A stretch of DNA of 64,000 nt from Pyronema omphalodes (taxonomy: Eukaryota; Ascomycota; Pezizomycetes; Pezizales; Pyronemataceae): contig JAJJXM010000001.1 in NCBI GenBank assembly GCA_024516155.1, positions 1,798,001 to 1,862,000 on the forward strand, in the 5' to 3' direction. Position numbers and translations under genes: made by a program. Position 1 is the stretch's first letter. Every line of letters begins with the position of its first letter. Under the pieces are notes generated by a model that worked only from the letters and a program-made list of their open reading frames with translations, was not told the DNA's origin and ran no database searches. Of the stretch, positions 1 through 8,905 are shown in pieces.

Positions 1-965
1 CAGCAAGTTGGGCGCGTTGTGGGTATTGAACAGTTTTCAAAAGATGGAGGTGCACATATCGTTTTGTTATAAGCTGACACCGCGCTGTTTTGTATTTTGG
101 GCACAGCTGTGGTTGAGCTTCGCAGCCGTGTCACGTTGCGGCTGAACGGGGGGGCAGGGGTGCAGCACTGGCATCAAATAAGAAACTGATTGACGTCATA
201 CTACAACAGACTTAAGCACATTAACCCCACACCCGTCGGCGATGTCGCCTACTTTCGCACCATTTTCGCGCCGCACGTGGAAGGCAGCCATGGTAAAAGG
301 AGCTTAAACTCTGCGACGATTCTGGCTCCGGCGCCTGAGCTCCCGAATTCATACCAAATCCGCAGATATCTCCACCGACCAGCCATCACCAACTCAGCCA
401 GCCGAAATCCCGTAACTCGCATCGAGATGATGCTCGAGCAATGTGACCAGGTAATGCAGTACATCTCGACACGACAGCAGAGTTTGACAGTACACAACTG
501 CACATTGGCAGGTGGGGGATGTTTCAGAAAACAGGTTTGGATTGGAAGATTGAGCGTGTCCAGGTCGTCTGCTCTGTAGAGGTCTGAATATCGATGCGGT
601 GCTGGTGTAGCCGAGTATGACCATTTAGTGGTCTCCAAGCCATCACAGCTTCAGGGTGACAGGGTCCTATCGACGGAAGCTATGCCCAATTGTGGTTCGT
701 GAAGGTTAGAACTGAACGGAGCTGTGGTTTCGCGTTTCGCGTGGGGCTTTTAGCGTGGTGTACCTGCTGCATAGGGTTGAGCATAAATGCATAAATCCGG
801 GTAACTCCTATCTCGTGCCGGAAAAGCAGTCACAAACAGAGCCACACAATCACGCGAAACACTTTGACAAAAGCTGATTCCTGGACATCACGAAGAGTTC
901 ATCGACAACATACACCGGAGTAGCTTTCTCGATTATCCTCAATCGACTACCAGAAAACTGCAGAG
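1..965. other. Upstream region of RPL30
   Basis: No gene is supported here. The open frames in this stretch begin with TTG rather than ATG and overlap on both strands, which is what chance frames look like. The last 150 bases before the RPL30 start are A/C-rich and presumably hold its promoter and leader. The only recognisable short motif is a palindromic TGACGTCA at 191-198, listed separately. Confidence 0.5.
191..198. promoter_or_regulatory. CRE/ATF-like palindrome TGACGTCA
   Basis: This is a perfect 8-base cAMP-response/ATF-type bZIP site. It lies about 770 bases before the RPL30 start codon, far for a fungal promoter element, so it could be a chance match or belong to a gene left of the window. 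Known fungal binders of this sequence are Atf1/AtfA-type bZIP factors. Confidence 0.2.
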
Positions 966-1487
966 ATGGGTACGTTTTTAATCTATTGTGGAAGCTATGT
1001 CAAAAATACTGATTGAAATCGTGAAGCCCCCACAAAGAAGACCAAGAAGACCGGTAGCGACTCCATCAACTCGCGCCTTGCGCTTGTTATGAAGTCCGGA
1101 AAGTTCGTCCTCGGATACAAGTCCACCCTTAAGACTCTCCGTGCCGGAAAGGCCAAGCTTGTCATCATTGCCGGAAACACCCCCCCTCTCCGCAAGTCCG
1201 AGCTTGAGTACTACTCCATGCTCGCCAAGTCCAACGTCCACCACTTCGCTGGAAACAACGTACGTTCTATACCCTATCGCCATGGGAGAGTCTCGTTATC
1301 TCTGGATTGAGAACTCTCCCCTTCCCTGAGAAGAAGCATGGTAAATCTTGCTTCGGAGGGAAAACAGTAACTAATATGAATCGGTGGACAGATTGAGCTT
1401 GGAACCGCCTGTGGAAAGCTCTTCCGCTGCTCCACCATGGCTATCCTCGACCAGGGTGACTCTGACATCCTCTCTGCCAACGCTTAA
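966..1487 (+). CDS. RPL30: 60S ribosomal protein eL30
   Basis: Large-subunit ribosomal protein eL30 (L7Ae/L30e/S12e RNA-binding family), 110 residues, the normal family length. Three coding exons: 966-969 (ATG plus one base), 1027-1259 and 1392-1487, total 333 bases including stop. The joined protein starts [20 protein letters not shown] and contains the family signatures [33 protein letters not shown] and, near the end, [10 protein letters not shown]. The first intron (970-1026) interrupts codon 2. Intron 2 (1260-1391) is longer and can fold into two hairpins. In budding yeast eL30 binds its own pre-mRNA near the first splice site to block splicing; whether that happens here is untested. AATAAA-like sequences follow at about 1510 and 1600. 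Confidence 0.97.
1284..1362 (+). promoter_or_regulatory. Two hairpins inside RPL30 intron 2
   Basis: The intron contains two consecutive inverted repeats. GGGAGAGT at 1284-1291 can pair with ACTCTCCC at 1313-1320, with a further CTC/GAG inside. TTCCCT at 1322-1327 can pair with AGGGAA at 1357-1362, enclosing GAAGCA (1333-1338) pairing with TGCTTC (1349-1354). Folding would shorten the distance between donor and branch site. A regulatory role is inference. Confidence 0.45.
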
Positions 1488-2624
1488 ATGTCAGGCATTC
1501 GGATGCGCAAATAAAAATTGTATCGGAGTTTGGGATTTGGGATATCGGTGCTTGGTTTTCTTTGATCTTTAAAATATCGATGGTTTCTCTTCATGGGCAA
1601 TAAATACCTTCATAAACACTTGCTTCGTTCTTGTGATTCGTCCAGTAATATTAAACCGACACGCCGTAATGCACATATTGAAGTGACCCACTTTTCAATA
1701 GCCATACCCATCGCGCACGTCTGCACGTGTAACAAGCCATGGTCCATTGTTCTTGTCAGTCCATAGACTGCAAGATCCATTCACTGTTCATTCTTGATCA
1801 ACTGATTTCTTATGATGTTCCAAGCGGTGACTAACAATGTCTTAATCCATTCCCAAAATCGAACTCTGAGATGTGGTGTTTTTGTATGTTGATAGTGTTA
1901 AAGGGGATTCTAATATAGATTTCCTACACCCGCAAACTATTTGATGACATTCAGTCTTATTTAGACCAAGTGATTATTCTTGGGTGAAAGAATAGAGACG
2001 AGTAGATGAGTGATTCGAAAAACAGCTGCGATAACATAAACAATATTTTACAGAGTACATAATCATTTCTGCATGGAAGATATCACGACAGCGGATGAAC
2101 ATATGAGCGATCAAACGGCCGAGTTAACTAGCAAATGGTGTACATAACATAAGCAGAATAATATGTATAGAGTCGCAATACTGTGGGTGGGGGGAGGTTT
2201 CGCAGTGCCAGTATATTAAGGGTTCCTTTGACTCTTTGAGTATCAGAGGATTAAATAGTGCAAGGGAAAATAAATTTCACCTTTCTACAAAAGCCACAGC
2301 TTACATTGTCGAATATGGGACTTGGATGTTGCTGCAAAGGATTAATATCCCTTAAGTTAAATAGATTATGCGCCTTGAGCCAGTGTCTGTTGTTTTTAAG
2401 CTTGGACAATTGAAATTAATCATGGGTATTTTCGAACTTAACTACCAATATTTTGGGGGAATCAAAGACGGATTTAGTACAGTCAAGCTGTATTTAAAAA
2501 GTGAATGGGTTTGCTAAACTCTAAAAATAATGCTTGCAATCTTTCGATGATAACTCAACAGAGACAGAGTGAAAATCAAATTTTTTTTTAAATTCTGGAT
2601 GGCGTTATTGACGCATTCTCATGA

Positions 2625-2650
2625 ACGCGTTCTTCCATGGGGAAACGCGT
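2625..2650. promoter_or_regulatory. Pair of ACGCGT boxes upstream of HIS7
   Basis: ACGCGT occurs at 2625-2630 and again at 2645-2650, 15 bases apart, about 155-175 bases before the HIS7 start. ACGCGT is the MluI cell-cycle box bound by MBF (Mbp1-Swi6), and it also satisfies the StuA-site consensus WCGCGWNM. Two copies this close are unlikely by chance but function is inferred. Confidence 0.3.
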
Positions 2651-2681
2651 CCAACACGGTGCATCCCAGTCGCGGGGTCGT

Positions 2682-2688
2682 TGACTCA
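2682..2688. promoter_or_regulatory. Gcn4/CPC1 site TGACTCA in HIS7 promoter
   Basis: A perfect TGACTCA, the consensus target of the bZIP activator Gcn4 (CPC1/CpcA in filamentous fungi), lies about 115 bases before the HIS7 start codon. Amino-acid biosynthesis genes, including yeast HIS7, are classical targets of this factor. Position and exact match make a functional site likely. Confidence 0.65.
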
Positions 2689-2802
2689 ATGTGCGGCTCA
2701 AAATTGTCGTAGCGCGTTCTTCAAAGAGGGGTTCTTTGCACCCCACGCCGCCGTCGCCGCCAGTGAAGCTGTGTCACCCGCGACTTCTCCGAATTCACCA
2801 AA

Positions 2803-4652
2803 ATGCCTACGGTCCACCTCCTCGACACCGTTTCGTATGTTCCAATTCTACAACAAAACCTGCGCAATTTCTAATAAAAATATAGCGGTAACATTCGTTC
2901 CCTCGTCAACGCCATTGAGGCTGTCGGCTACGATGTTGAATGGATCAAGTCCCCCTCCGACCTCGAAAATGCTGAGGTACGACTCATATCATGCTAAATT
3001 TCACCTTCTCCCATATAACCCTTCGAATCGCAAACTACAACTACAGAACACCAACTAAGATGCCCCTCGACAGCGCGTAATCTTCCCCGGTGTCGGTCAC
3101 TTCGGCCACTGTATGTCGACCATCACGAAAGCTGGCTTCGTCGAGCCCCTCAAGAACTTCATTGCAACCGGCAAGCCCTTCATGGGAATCTGTGTTGGTA
3201 TGCAAGCATTATTCGAAGGTTCCGAGGAGTCTGAGCACCCCGGACTCGGAGTTGTCCCCGGAAAATTGAAGCTTTTCAACTCCACCACCAAAGCAGTTCC
3301 CCATATCGGCTGGAACTCCGCCGCAACTCGTACCTTTACCGACTCCTCTCTTTACGGGCTCGCTCCCCACAGCAAATACTACTACGTTCACTCCTACGCC
3401 CGTCCTATCGAGGAACTCGAGGGCTGGGATGTCGCCACCGCAAAGTATGGAGAGGAGGAGTTTGTTGGTGCGATTTCAAAGGGAAATATCTTCGCGACCC
3501 AATTTCACCCTGAGAAATCCGGAAAGGCTGGTTTGAAGGTTCTCAAGGCTTTCTTGGACCAGACTCGCCTCGCCCCGTTAAATGCTGCTGCTAGTAAGGT
3601 CAACGAGCAGGAGGGAATCGGCGGTTTGACCCGTCGTGTCATCGCATGCTTGGATGTCCGTACCAACGACCAAGGGGATCTTGTTGTTACCAAGGGAGAC
3701 CAATACGATGTCCGTGAAAAGGAGGGTGCAGGAGGAGTTCGTAACCTTGGAAAACCCGTCGAGATGGCAAAGAAGTACTACGAGTCTGGTGCTGATGAAG
3801 TCACCTTTTTGAACATCACCTCCTTCCGTGACTGCCCGGTTAAGGATGTTCCTATGCTTGAGATCCTCAGACAGACCTCTAAGACTGTCTTTGTCCCTCT
3901 TACTATTGGAGGAGGAATCCGTGATATCGTCGACACTGATGGAACAAAGGTCTCTGCTCTTGAGGTCGCTACTATGTACTTCAAGTCTGGTGCCGATAAG
4001 GTTTCTATTGGTTCCGACGCTGTTATTGCCGCCGAGGAGTACTATGCTGCTGGAAAGAAGCTTAACGGTACCACCGCTATTGAGCAGATCTCTGGTGCCT
4101 ACGGAAACCAGGCCGTTGTTGTTTCCGTTGATCCTAGACGGGTTTACGTCTCTTCCCCCGAAGAGACCAAGCGCGCTACTATTAAGACTAAATTCCCTGG
4201 ACCTAACGGCGAGGAGTATTGTTGGTACCAGTGTACCATCAAGGGAGGACGTGAGGGTAGAGATATGTCTGTACAGGAGCTTGTTCAGGCAGTGGAGGCA
4301 ATGGGTTGCGGAGAGATCCTATTGAACTGTATTGATAAAGATGGAACCAACTCTGGTTTCGATCTTGAGTTGATTCAGACGGTTAAGGATTCTATTAAGA
4401 TTCCTGTTATTGCTAGTAGTGGTGCTGGAAACCCTGCTCACTTTCAGGAGGTCTTTGAGAAGACTACTACTGATGCGGCTTTGGGCGCAGGAATGGTAAG
4501 CTTTCTTGTATCTGAGTGATGAAGAGGGAGGGACGAGGTTTAAGGGTATAATACTAATGTGTCAATAGTTCCACCGTGGTGAGTACACTGTTAAGCAGGT
4601 TAAGGAGTACCTTGCGGAGAAGGGACTCTTGGTTAGGGCAGATGATTTGTAA
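2803..4652 (+). CDS. HIS7: Imidazole glycerol phosphate synthase (HisH-HisF fusion)
   Basis: Bifunctional glutamine amidotransferase/cyclase of histidine biosynthesis. It converts PRFAR plus glutamine-derived ammonia to IGP and AICAR. Four exons: 2803-2834, 2886-2976, 3074-4495 and 4569-4652. The start [11 protein letters not shown] is typical. Exon 3 begins at the AG of 'cgacag' (reading [11 protein letters not shown]); the earlier AG at about 3059 would give a stop. The amidotransferase domain shows the nucleophile Cys in [11 protein letters not shown] and the His/Glu pair in TQFHPEKSG. The cyclase barrel starts at [20 protein letters not shown] and includes the DEVTFLNIT segment. The C-terminal exon reads [19 protein letters not shown]. 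The protein is about 542 residues, normal for fungal HIS7. A TGACTCA site upstream indicates general amino-acid control. Confidence 0.97.
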
Positions 4653-5953
4653 AAAAAAATTAGCGTTGTAGTTTGAGGTTTTTTTCGTTTATCCAAAAAT
4701 ATATCCAGGAATAGATAAGTTAAATACCATTTAGATACTGTAGGGAGTAATTCAAAAAGACCATAATGGTGGCATTTATGCTAAGTACGTCTTCGATTTT
4801 TGTTAGGCGTTAATTGAATCATGATGGCGAGTATGGTTGCAGTTTTTTTGTGCTGTAAAAGTTATATTCGCTTCTACAGATAGATGACTGTGACAAGAGA
4901 CTAAATTCCTTCAATTGTCTCTTTCACCGAAGATCCTGTCAATTTCATAAGAATTTCAAGCTTTCACAAGTTCCGTAGTCACGAGTGATGTCCATGAGTG
5001 TGACGTCGGGGATCAATGTGACATGCTTAAAAGCAATATTATGATTATAGAACGAGATACTACCAGGATTATTAATTGACTTAGGTATCATCTGGCAGAA
5101 TCTAGGAGAAAATGTAGCAAGAGTGAGCTTTGGAGTGTATCACGAATAATATCAACCTGAATTGCTTCATAATCGAGTTTCGCCTAGGATGATAGATCTA
5201 CGAGTTAATGGTACCAATAAAACTGGTCTTTCCTCTCTCTGAAAGAAAATATTTGATATCTCGACAGATGGTGTGAGACTGCTACTTCCATCATATATTA
5301 TCACACCTCCAAAATCCGAGTGATATCACATGACGAAGATTAGATTCACCCCTTCGGCTCCTTCCGATCTTGAAGGAAAACGTGGATGTAAGGGGCTCAG
5401 GGTTTATCTCATGTTTATCGAATAAGAAAAAGCAGGACTCGCACCTACATATTTAGTTTCCATTGTACCCTGCATAGTTTGCAGGTCGCAGGAAATAAAC
5501 TTTCGTAAATGAAAAAAATGAAACGAGACTTCTGCATGCACCTGTGTACCCGTGCGATGCCCGTGTGATCATGTTAAATTCCAAAGCAGTAAACGAAACG
5601 AGGTCTCTAGTAACATCAAAATTTTTGTTGACTACCTATCAAATTTTCAATTGCGGGGAAATGGGGAGATGTGGTTACAAAAAAAAAATACTGGTGTAGT
5701 GGGGTATCTATTTAACTCGACAGGAAAATTTATGCAATCCAATGATAAACTTTATATGGTGATGCGTGTTTCAAGGGCTCCATAAGCTCGTCTCCTTCGC
5801 CATGGATAGAGTCCGTTGAACCAACCTTATTGCGTGGATCTCGTCAATTACTGCTCTCATCTTTCCATCATCCATCCGCTCAATAGGCTCCTCTGTCCCG
5901 TCATCATCCTCATCCTCCTCCTCGTCAACAGATGTGTTGTCATTTGCGGGGTC
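4653..5953. other. AT-rich spacer between convergent HIS7 and DCD1
   Basis: About 1.3 kb separates the two convergent 3' ends. It is AT-rich with poly-A/T runs near 4653-4690 and at 5680. No ORF with coding character, no tRNA and no inverted-repeat element was seen. It presumably holds only terminators and polyadenylation signals. Confidence 0.5.
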
Positions 5954-7225
5954 CTACTCCACAAGTCCATCTCTAGGCTAAAGATAGGTCAGTATGGATA
6001 CGAGTGGGGTATACAACGAAATGACGTACCGGAGAATATTGTCGGAGCTTTACACCACCCTCCATAAGCACGCGAGCTGTCTGATCATCCATCGAGTAGC
6101 CTTGGCTGTAGACTACTTCTGAGATACCGACTTGAACAATTTTGATGGAACAAGTTAAGCACGGGCACCTAAAAGAAATCCATCAGTAAGAAAAGAAGAC
6201 AAAATGATAAATTTTTCAGAAAGATGAAAACATACGTATCGCAGTAGAGAACAGCTCCGTTGCCAATGCGCTCCCGTCCCGCTTCAAGCAAGGCATTCTC
6301 CTCTGCATGTAAACAGAGACATGTCGATAGCCCCGTTCCACCAGCGGATCCGGAATTACACCGCCCACATCCCCCCTCATTACAGTTCAACAATCCCCTC
6401 GGTGCTCCGTTATAACCCGTTGCCAGTACCCTCTTCTGGCGGACCAGAACACATCCAACCCGCCGCTTCATACAGTTACTGCGTTTAGCCGCCAAAGAGG
6501 CGAGCTGCATGAAGTAAGCATCCCAGCCAGGCCTTGTGCGCTCTGGGTCGGTGATATTCAAAGAGACGAGGGCTCGGTGTAAAACGGCCAAAGAGGAGGA
6601 TGCGTTGATGAGTTTAATAGTTGCACGATCGCTGATGGCGGCGATACCAGAGGTTGGATGGTACATTTGAGAGTCAGAGGCGTAGAGAAACTCCTCCAGA
6701 GTATGGGGAGGGGCTGAGTTCCTTTGCCCTCTGGATAGTGTTAGCAGAGGGCAAAAGGATAAGAGGGGCCCTCGATTAATCAGTAGCCTGACCTTTCGAC
6801 ATATCTCTTCCATCTCACGGTAACTGGAGCATCAATGCTCATCAGCACAAAGAAAGGTCTTGTGCTAAGCTCATCAACTACACTCTTATCCCGGATCCCA
6901 GTGAGCACAAATCGTTCCTTCCATCTGGGAGTGACATAATTCATCAACTCCTGGATACTCTTGAACTTTGTAACATTTTGATTTGGCTGAGCTGCAACAT
7001 CTGCAGATGCCCCGGGAAAGGTCTCTTCTGCGATTTCGGAGGATTTGACTTCGGAAGGATAGTCGAGGATAATCTCGTGGAAATCAAAAACTTCAACAAG
7101 GAACGAAGCAACGGAACGCTTGCCGGCGCAGAGACCTACCGGACATTAGCAATTTTTTGTGGGTTCTATTAAGGCGAGCTTGATGAATTCGCCGGGAACA
7201 CACCACCGCAGAGTCCAACAAGCAT
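5954..7225 (-). CDS. DCD1: Deoxycytidylate (dCMP) deaminase
   Basis: Converts dCMP to dUMP, feeding dTMP synthesis. Five exons on the minus strand: 7204-7225, 6793-7135, 6236-6730, 6030-6168 and 5954-5977. Together they make 1,023 bases (340 residues), with all introns 52-68 bases. The N-terminus reads MLVGLCGGLCAGKRSVASFL, a P-loop-like start seen in fungal dCMP deaminases; here Arg follows the GK. The catalytic domain has RPGWDAYFMQLASLAAKRSN, GYNGAPRG, the zinc/catalytic HAEEN and, across the third intron, PCLTC supplying the two other zinc cysteines. Additional Cys residues (NCNEGGCGRCNS) fit the second metal site of this family. The gene ends PRDGLVE. An ACGCGT box lies about 120 bases upstream. 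The short middle exon boundaries are the least certain part. Confidence 0.93.
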
Positions 7226-8833
7226 TGGGGCGTTAAACGAGGGTTCTGGTAAGGGCTTTGGTAGAGTTCTTAGGGCTTTGTGGTGAGGGTTTCCCGGATT
7301 GATACAGCTGGTGCTCGGGTCGACGAAGGTTTCACGGAAGGGAAACGCGTAAATTAAAGACGTTGTCGCGACTGGCGGGGAAACCCTAGCACATTAATCG
7401 GCTAGTGGGGTCGCGTGTGCTGGCAGTTCATAACTGGGCCTAGAAGCTCCATCTAGAGGGTCTACATTTCCCACTTCATCAAACACCACTCAAGTTCTAT
7501 CTCCATCTCTTTTCACTTCAACCTCAACCCTCTTGATATATCGCTCTTCACATGACAGCATCACTCACCGAGGATATCTAAATTCAAACACGGGGACTTA
7601 TCTTGGCCATCTAACCCTTAATTTGTCTAGTCTCCGCCCTCAACCCTAAATCATCCAGACGTTACGGAGCGTTACCAAGTGCCGTTACAGGATCTCCCAG
7701 CCTCCCCGTAGACTCCGGCTTTAACTACGCCCGCCTCGAGTCCGTTCACCCACCAACCATCAGCACTAACCAATCAGGAAAGGCCCGCCTCACGGATTGA
7801 GTACGTCCATCCATCACCGCTCCGCTGTGGCTTCGTGGCTTTGAGGCTTGGGCATCGCAGGTGCTATGAATCATCGCATGACTCGGAGAAAAGAGAAATG
7901 CGACGCTGAGGCGACAGTGTGGTGACAATGGGGAAGACCAAGTGCACTTTTATGCCCACATACGGCACTTGAGATAGCTGATAACGAAGGTGAAGACAAG
8001 TCAGGATAACGGATTACAGATGACTGTTGTAACGGCTGTGCATTTCTCAGGATTCTCTGCACATATACGGCTATTTTTGTCGTATATTATTTGACGGGAG
8101 ACTAGCTTTGCAACTCTATAGAGATGCATCCGATAGAATCAGCATGGACACGGAGAACGCAGTTGTATGTACATAAAGGGAACACGGGAGCTATGAACCG
8201 CAATGCTGCCAACATCCTAAGAATACCATCCCCGAGTGCAGTCACGCGGAACCTTAACAAAGTTCAACTAGAATATCGGTACCGGTGTTTTACCTCCTTT
8301 TCTTAAGCTTCCGACCTTCGGACCTTGGAAGTGGGAACCTAGAGTGGGCATCGGAATCAAAAATTTGGTAGATGGATCTCTATGTAGAGTACCTATCTAG
8401 CTTTAGACGTCCAGGTACCTCCCTTCAGGATCGAAGCTCCAGAGTTTGAAAGGTTAGCAGCGGTAATAGCGGTAACGCTATGAACGGAATCGAAACACGG
8501 TACAGAAAAACCTTAGCTACCATACCGTTTACAAAACCGTTCAGGTGCACAGACATGATAAACACCGCCGGCGAAAACCAAGGCGGAACATCGGGATCGG
8601 GATAATTTCGCTTCTCCTTGGGAATTTCGCTTGTTAGAAGGCAAAACTAAGGTAAACCAAACATGTCCGGACGTTTTCAGAGGCTGTTATCGGATGAATA
8701 AACGGACGACTGATGGAATATCGCCTTACTCCTGAGCGAATATGGCGGACGAGCGAGAAGTTTGTTTCAAGTTCAATGAAAGTATATTAAACATAATTTG
8801 ATATACGCTTGGTGTAAACACAAAACATGAAAT
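7226..8833. other. DCD1 promoter and spacer to the tRNA gene
   Basis: The part next to DCD1 holds its promoter. A pyrimidine-rich stretch at about 7470-7550 looks like a plus-strand fungal promoter or leader. It is followed by an ATG with a 9-codon frame and then by a frame open from about 7620 to 7800, but I could not find a donor joining them, so no gene is called. The remainder to 8833 shows no coding signal or repeat. Confidence 0.4.
7345..7350. promoter_or_regulatory. MCB-like ACGCGT box upstream of DCD1
   Basis: ACGCGT in the context AAACGCGTAA, 120 bases upstream of the DCD1 start. Genes for deoxynucleotide synthesis are classical MBF targets through this box in yeasts. The sequence also matches the StuA-site consensus. 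About a dozen ACGCGT are expected by chance in a window this size, so a single site is modest evidence. Confidence 0.35.
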
Positions 8834-8905
8834 GGCCGCATGGCCCAATGGCAAGGCGCTTGACTACGAATCAAGAGATTGCAGGTTCGATCCCTGCTGT
8901 GGTCA
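8834..8905 (+). tRNA. tRNA-Arg (anticodon ACG)
   Basis: A complete 72-base cloverleaf without an intron. The acceptor stem GGCCGCA (8834-8840) pairs with TGTGGTC (8898-8904) using two G-U pairs, with discriminator A at 8905. The anticodon arm is CTTGA-CTACGAA-TCAAG, giving anticodon ACG (read as ICG, arginine CGN codons). The T arm is GCAGG-TTCGATC-CCTGC, which also provides a consensus internal B box GGTTCGATCC. The A box lies in TGGCCCAATGG. It is isolated from the protein genes. Confidence 0.95.

Larger units (their letters stand above)
1488..2802. other. Intergenic, RPL30 3' flank and HIS7 promoter
   Basis: AT-rich spacer between two plus-strand genes. The 1488-1620 part is the likely RPL30 3' untranslated region with AATAAA-like signals. 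From 1650 to 2600 I see no coding potential, RNA gene or clear repeat. The last 200 bases become GC-rich and contain the HIS7 regulatory motifs listed separately. Confidence 0.5.

Noticed and set aside
190..638. Open frames of 129 codons on both strands at the left edge
   Set aside because: Both start with TTG and mirror each other across strands; no domain, promoter or splice evidence.
7551..7799. Possible plus-strand gene: ATG at 7551 plus an open frame at about 7623-7799
   Set aside because: The acceptor and branch site look good but there is no GT between the ATG and the branch site, so the pieces cannot be joined.
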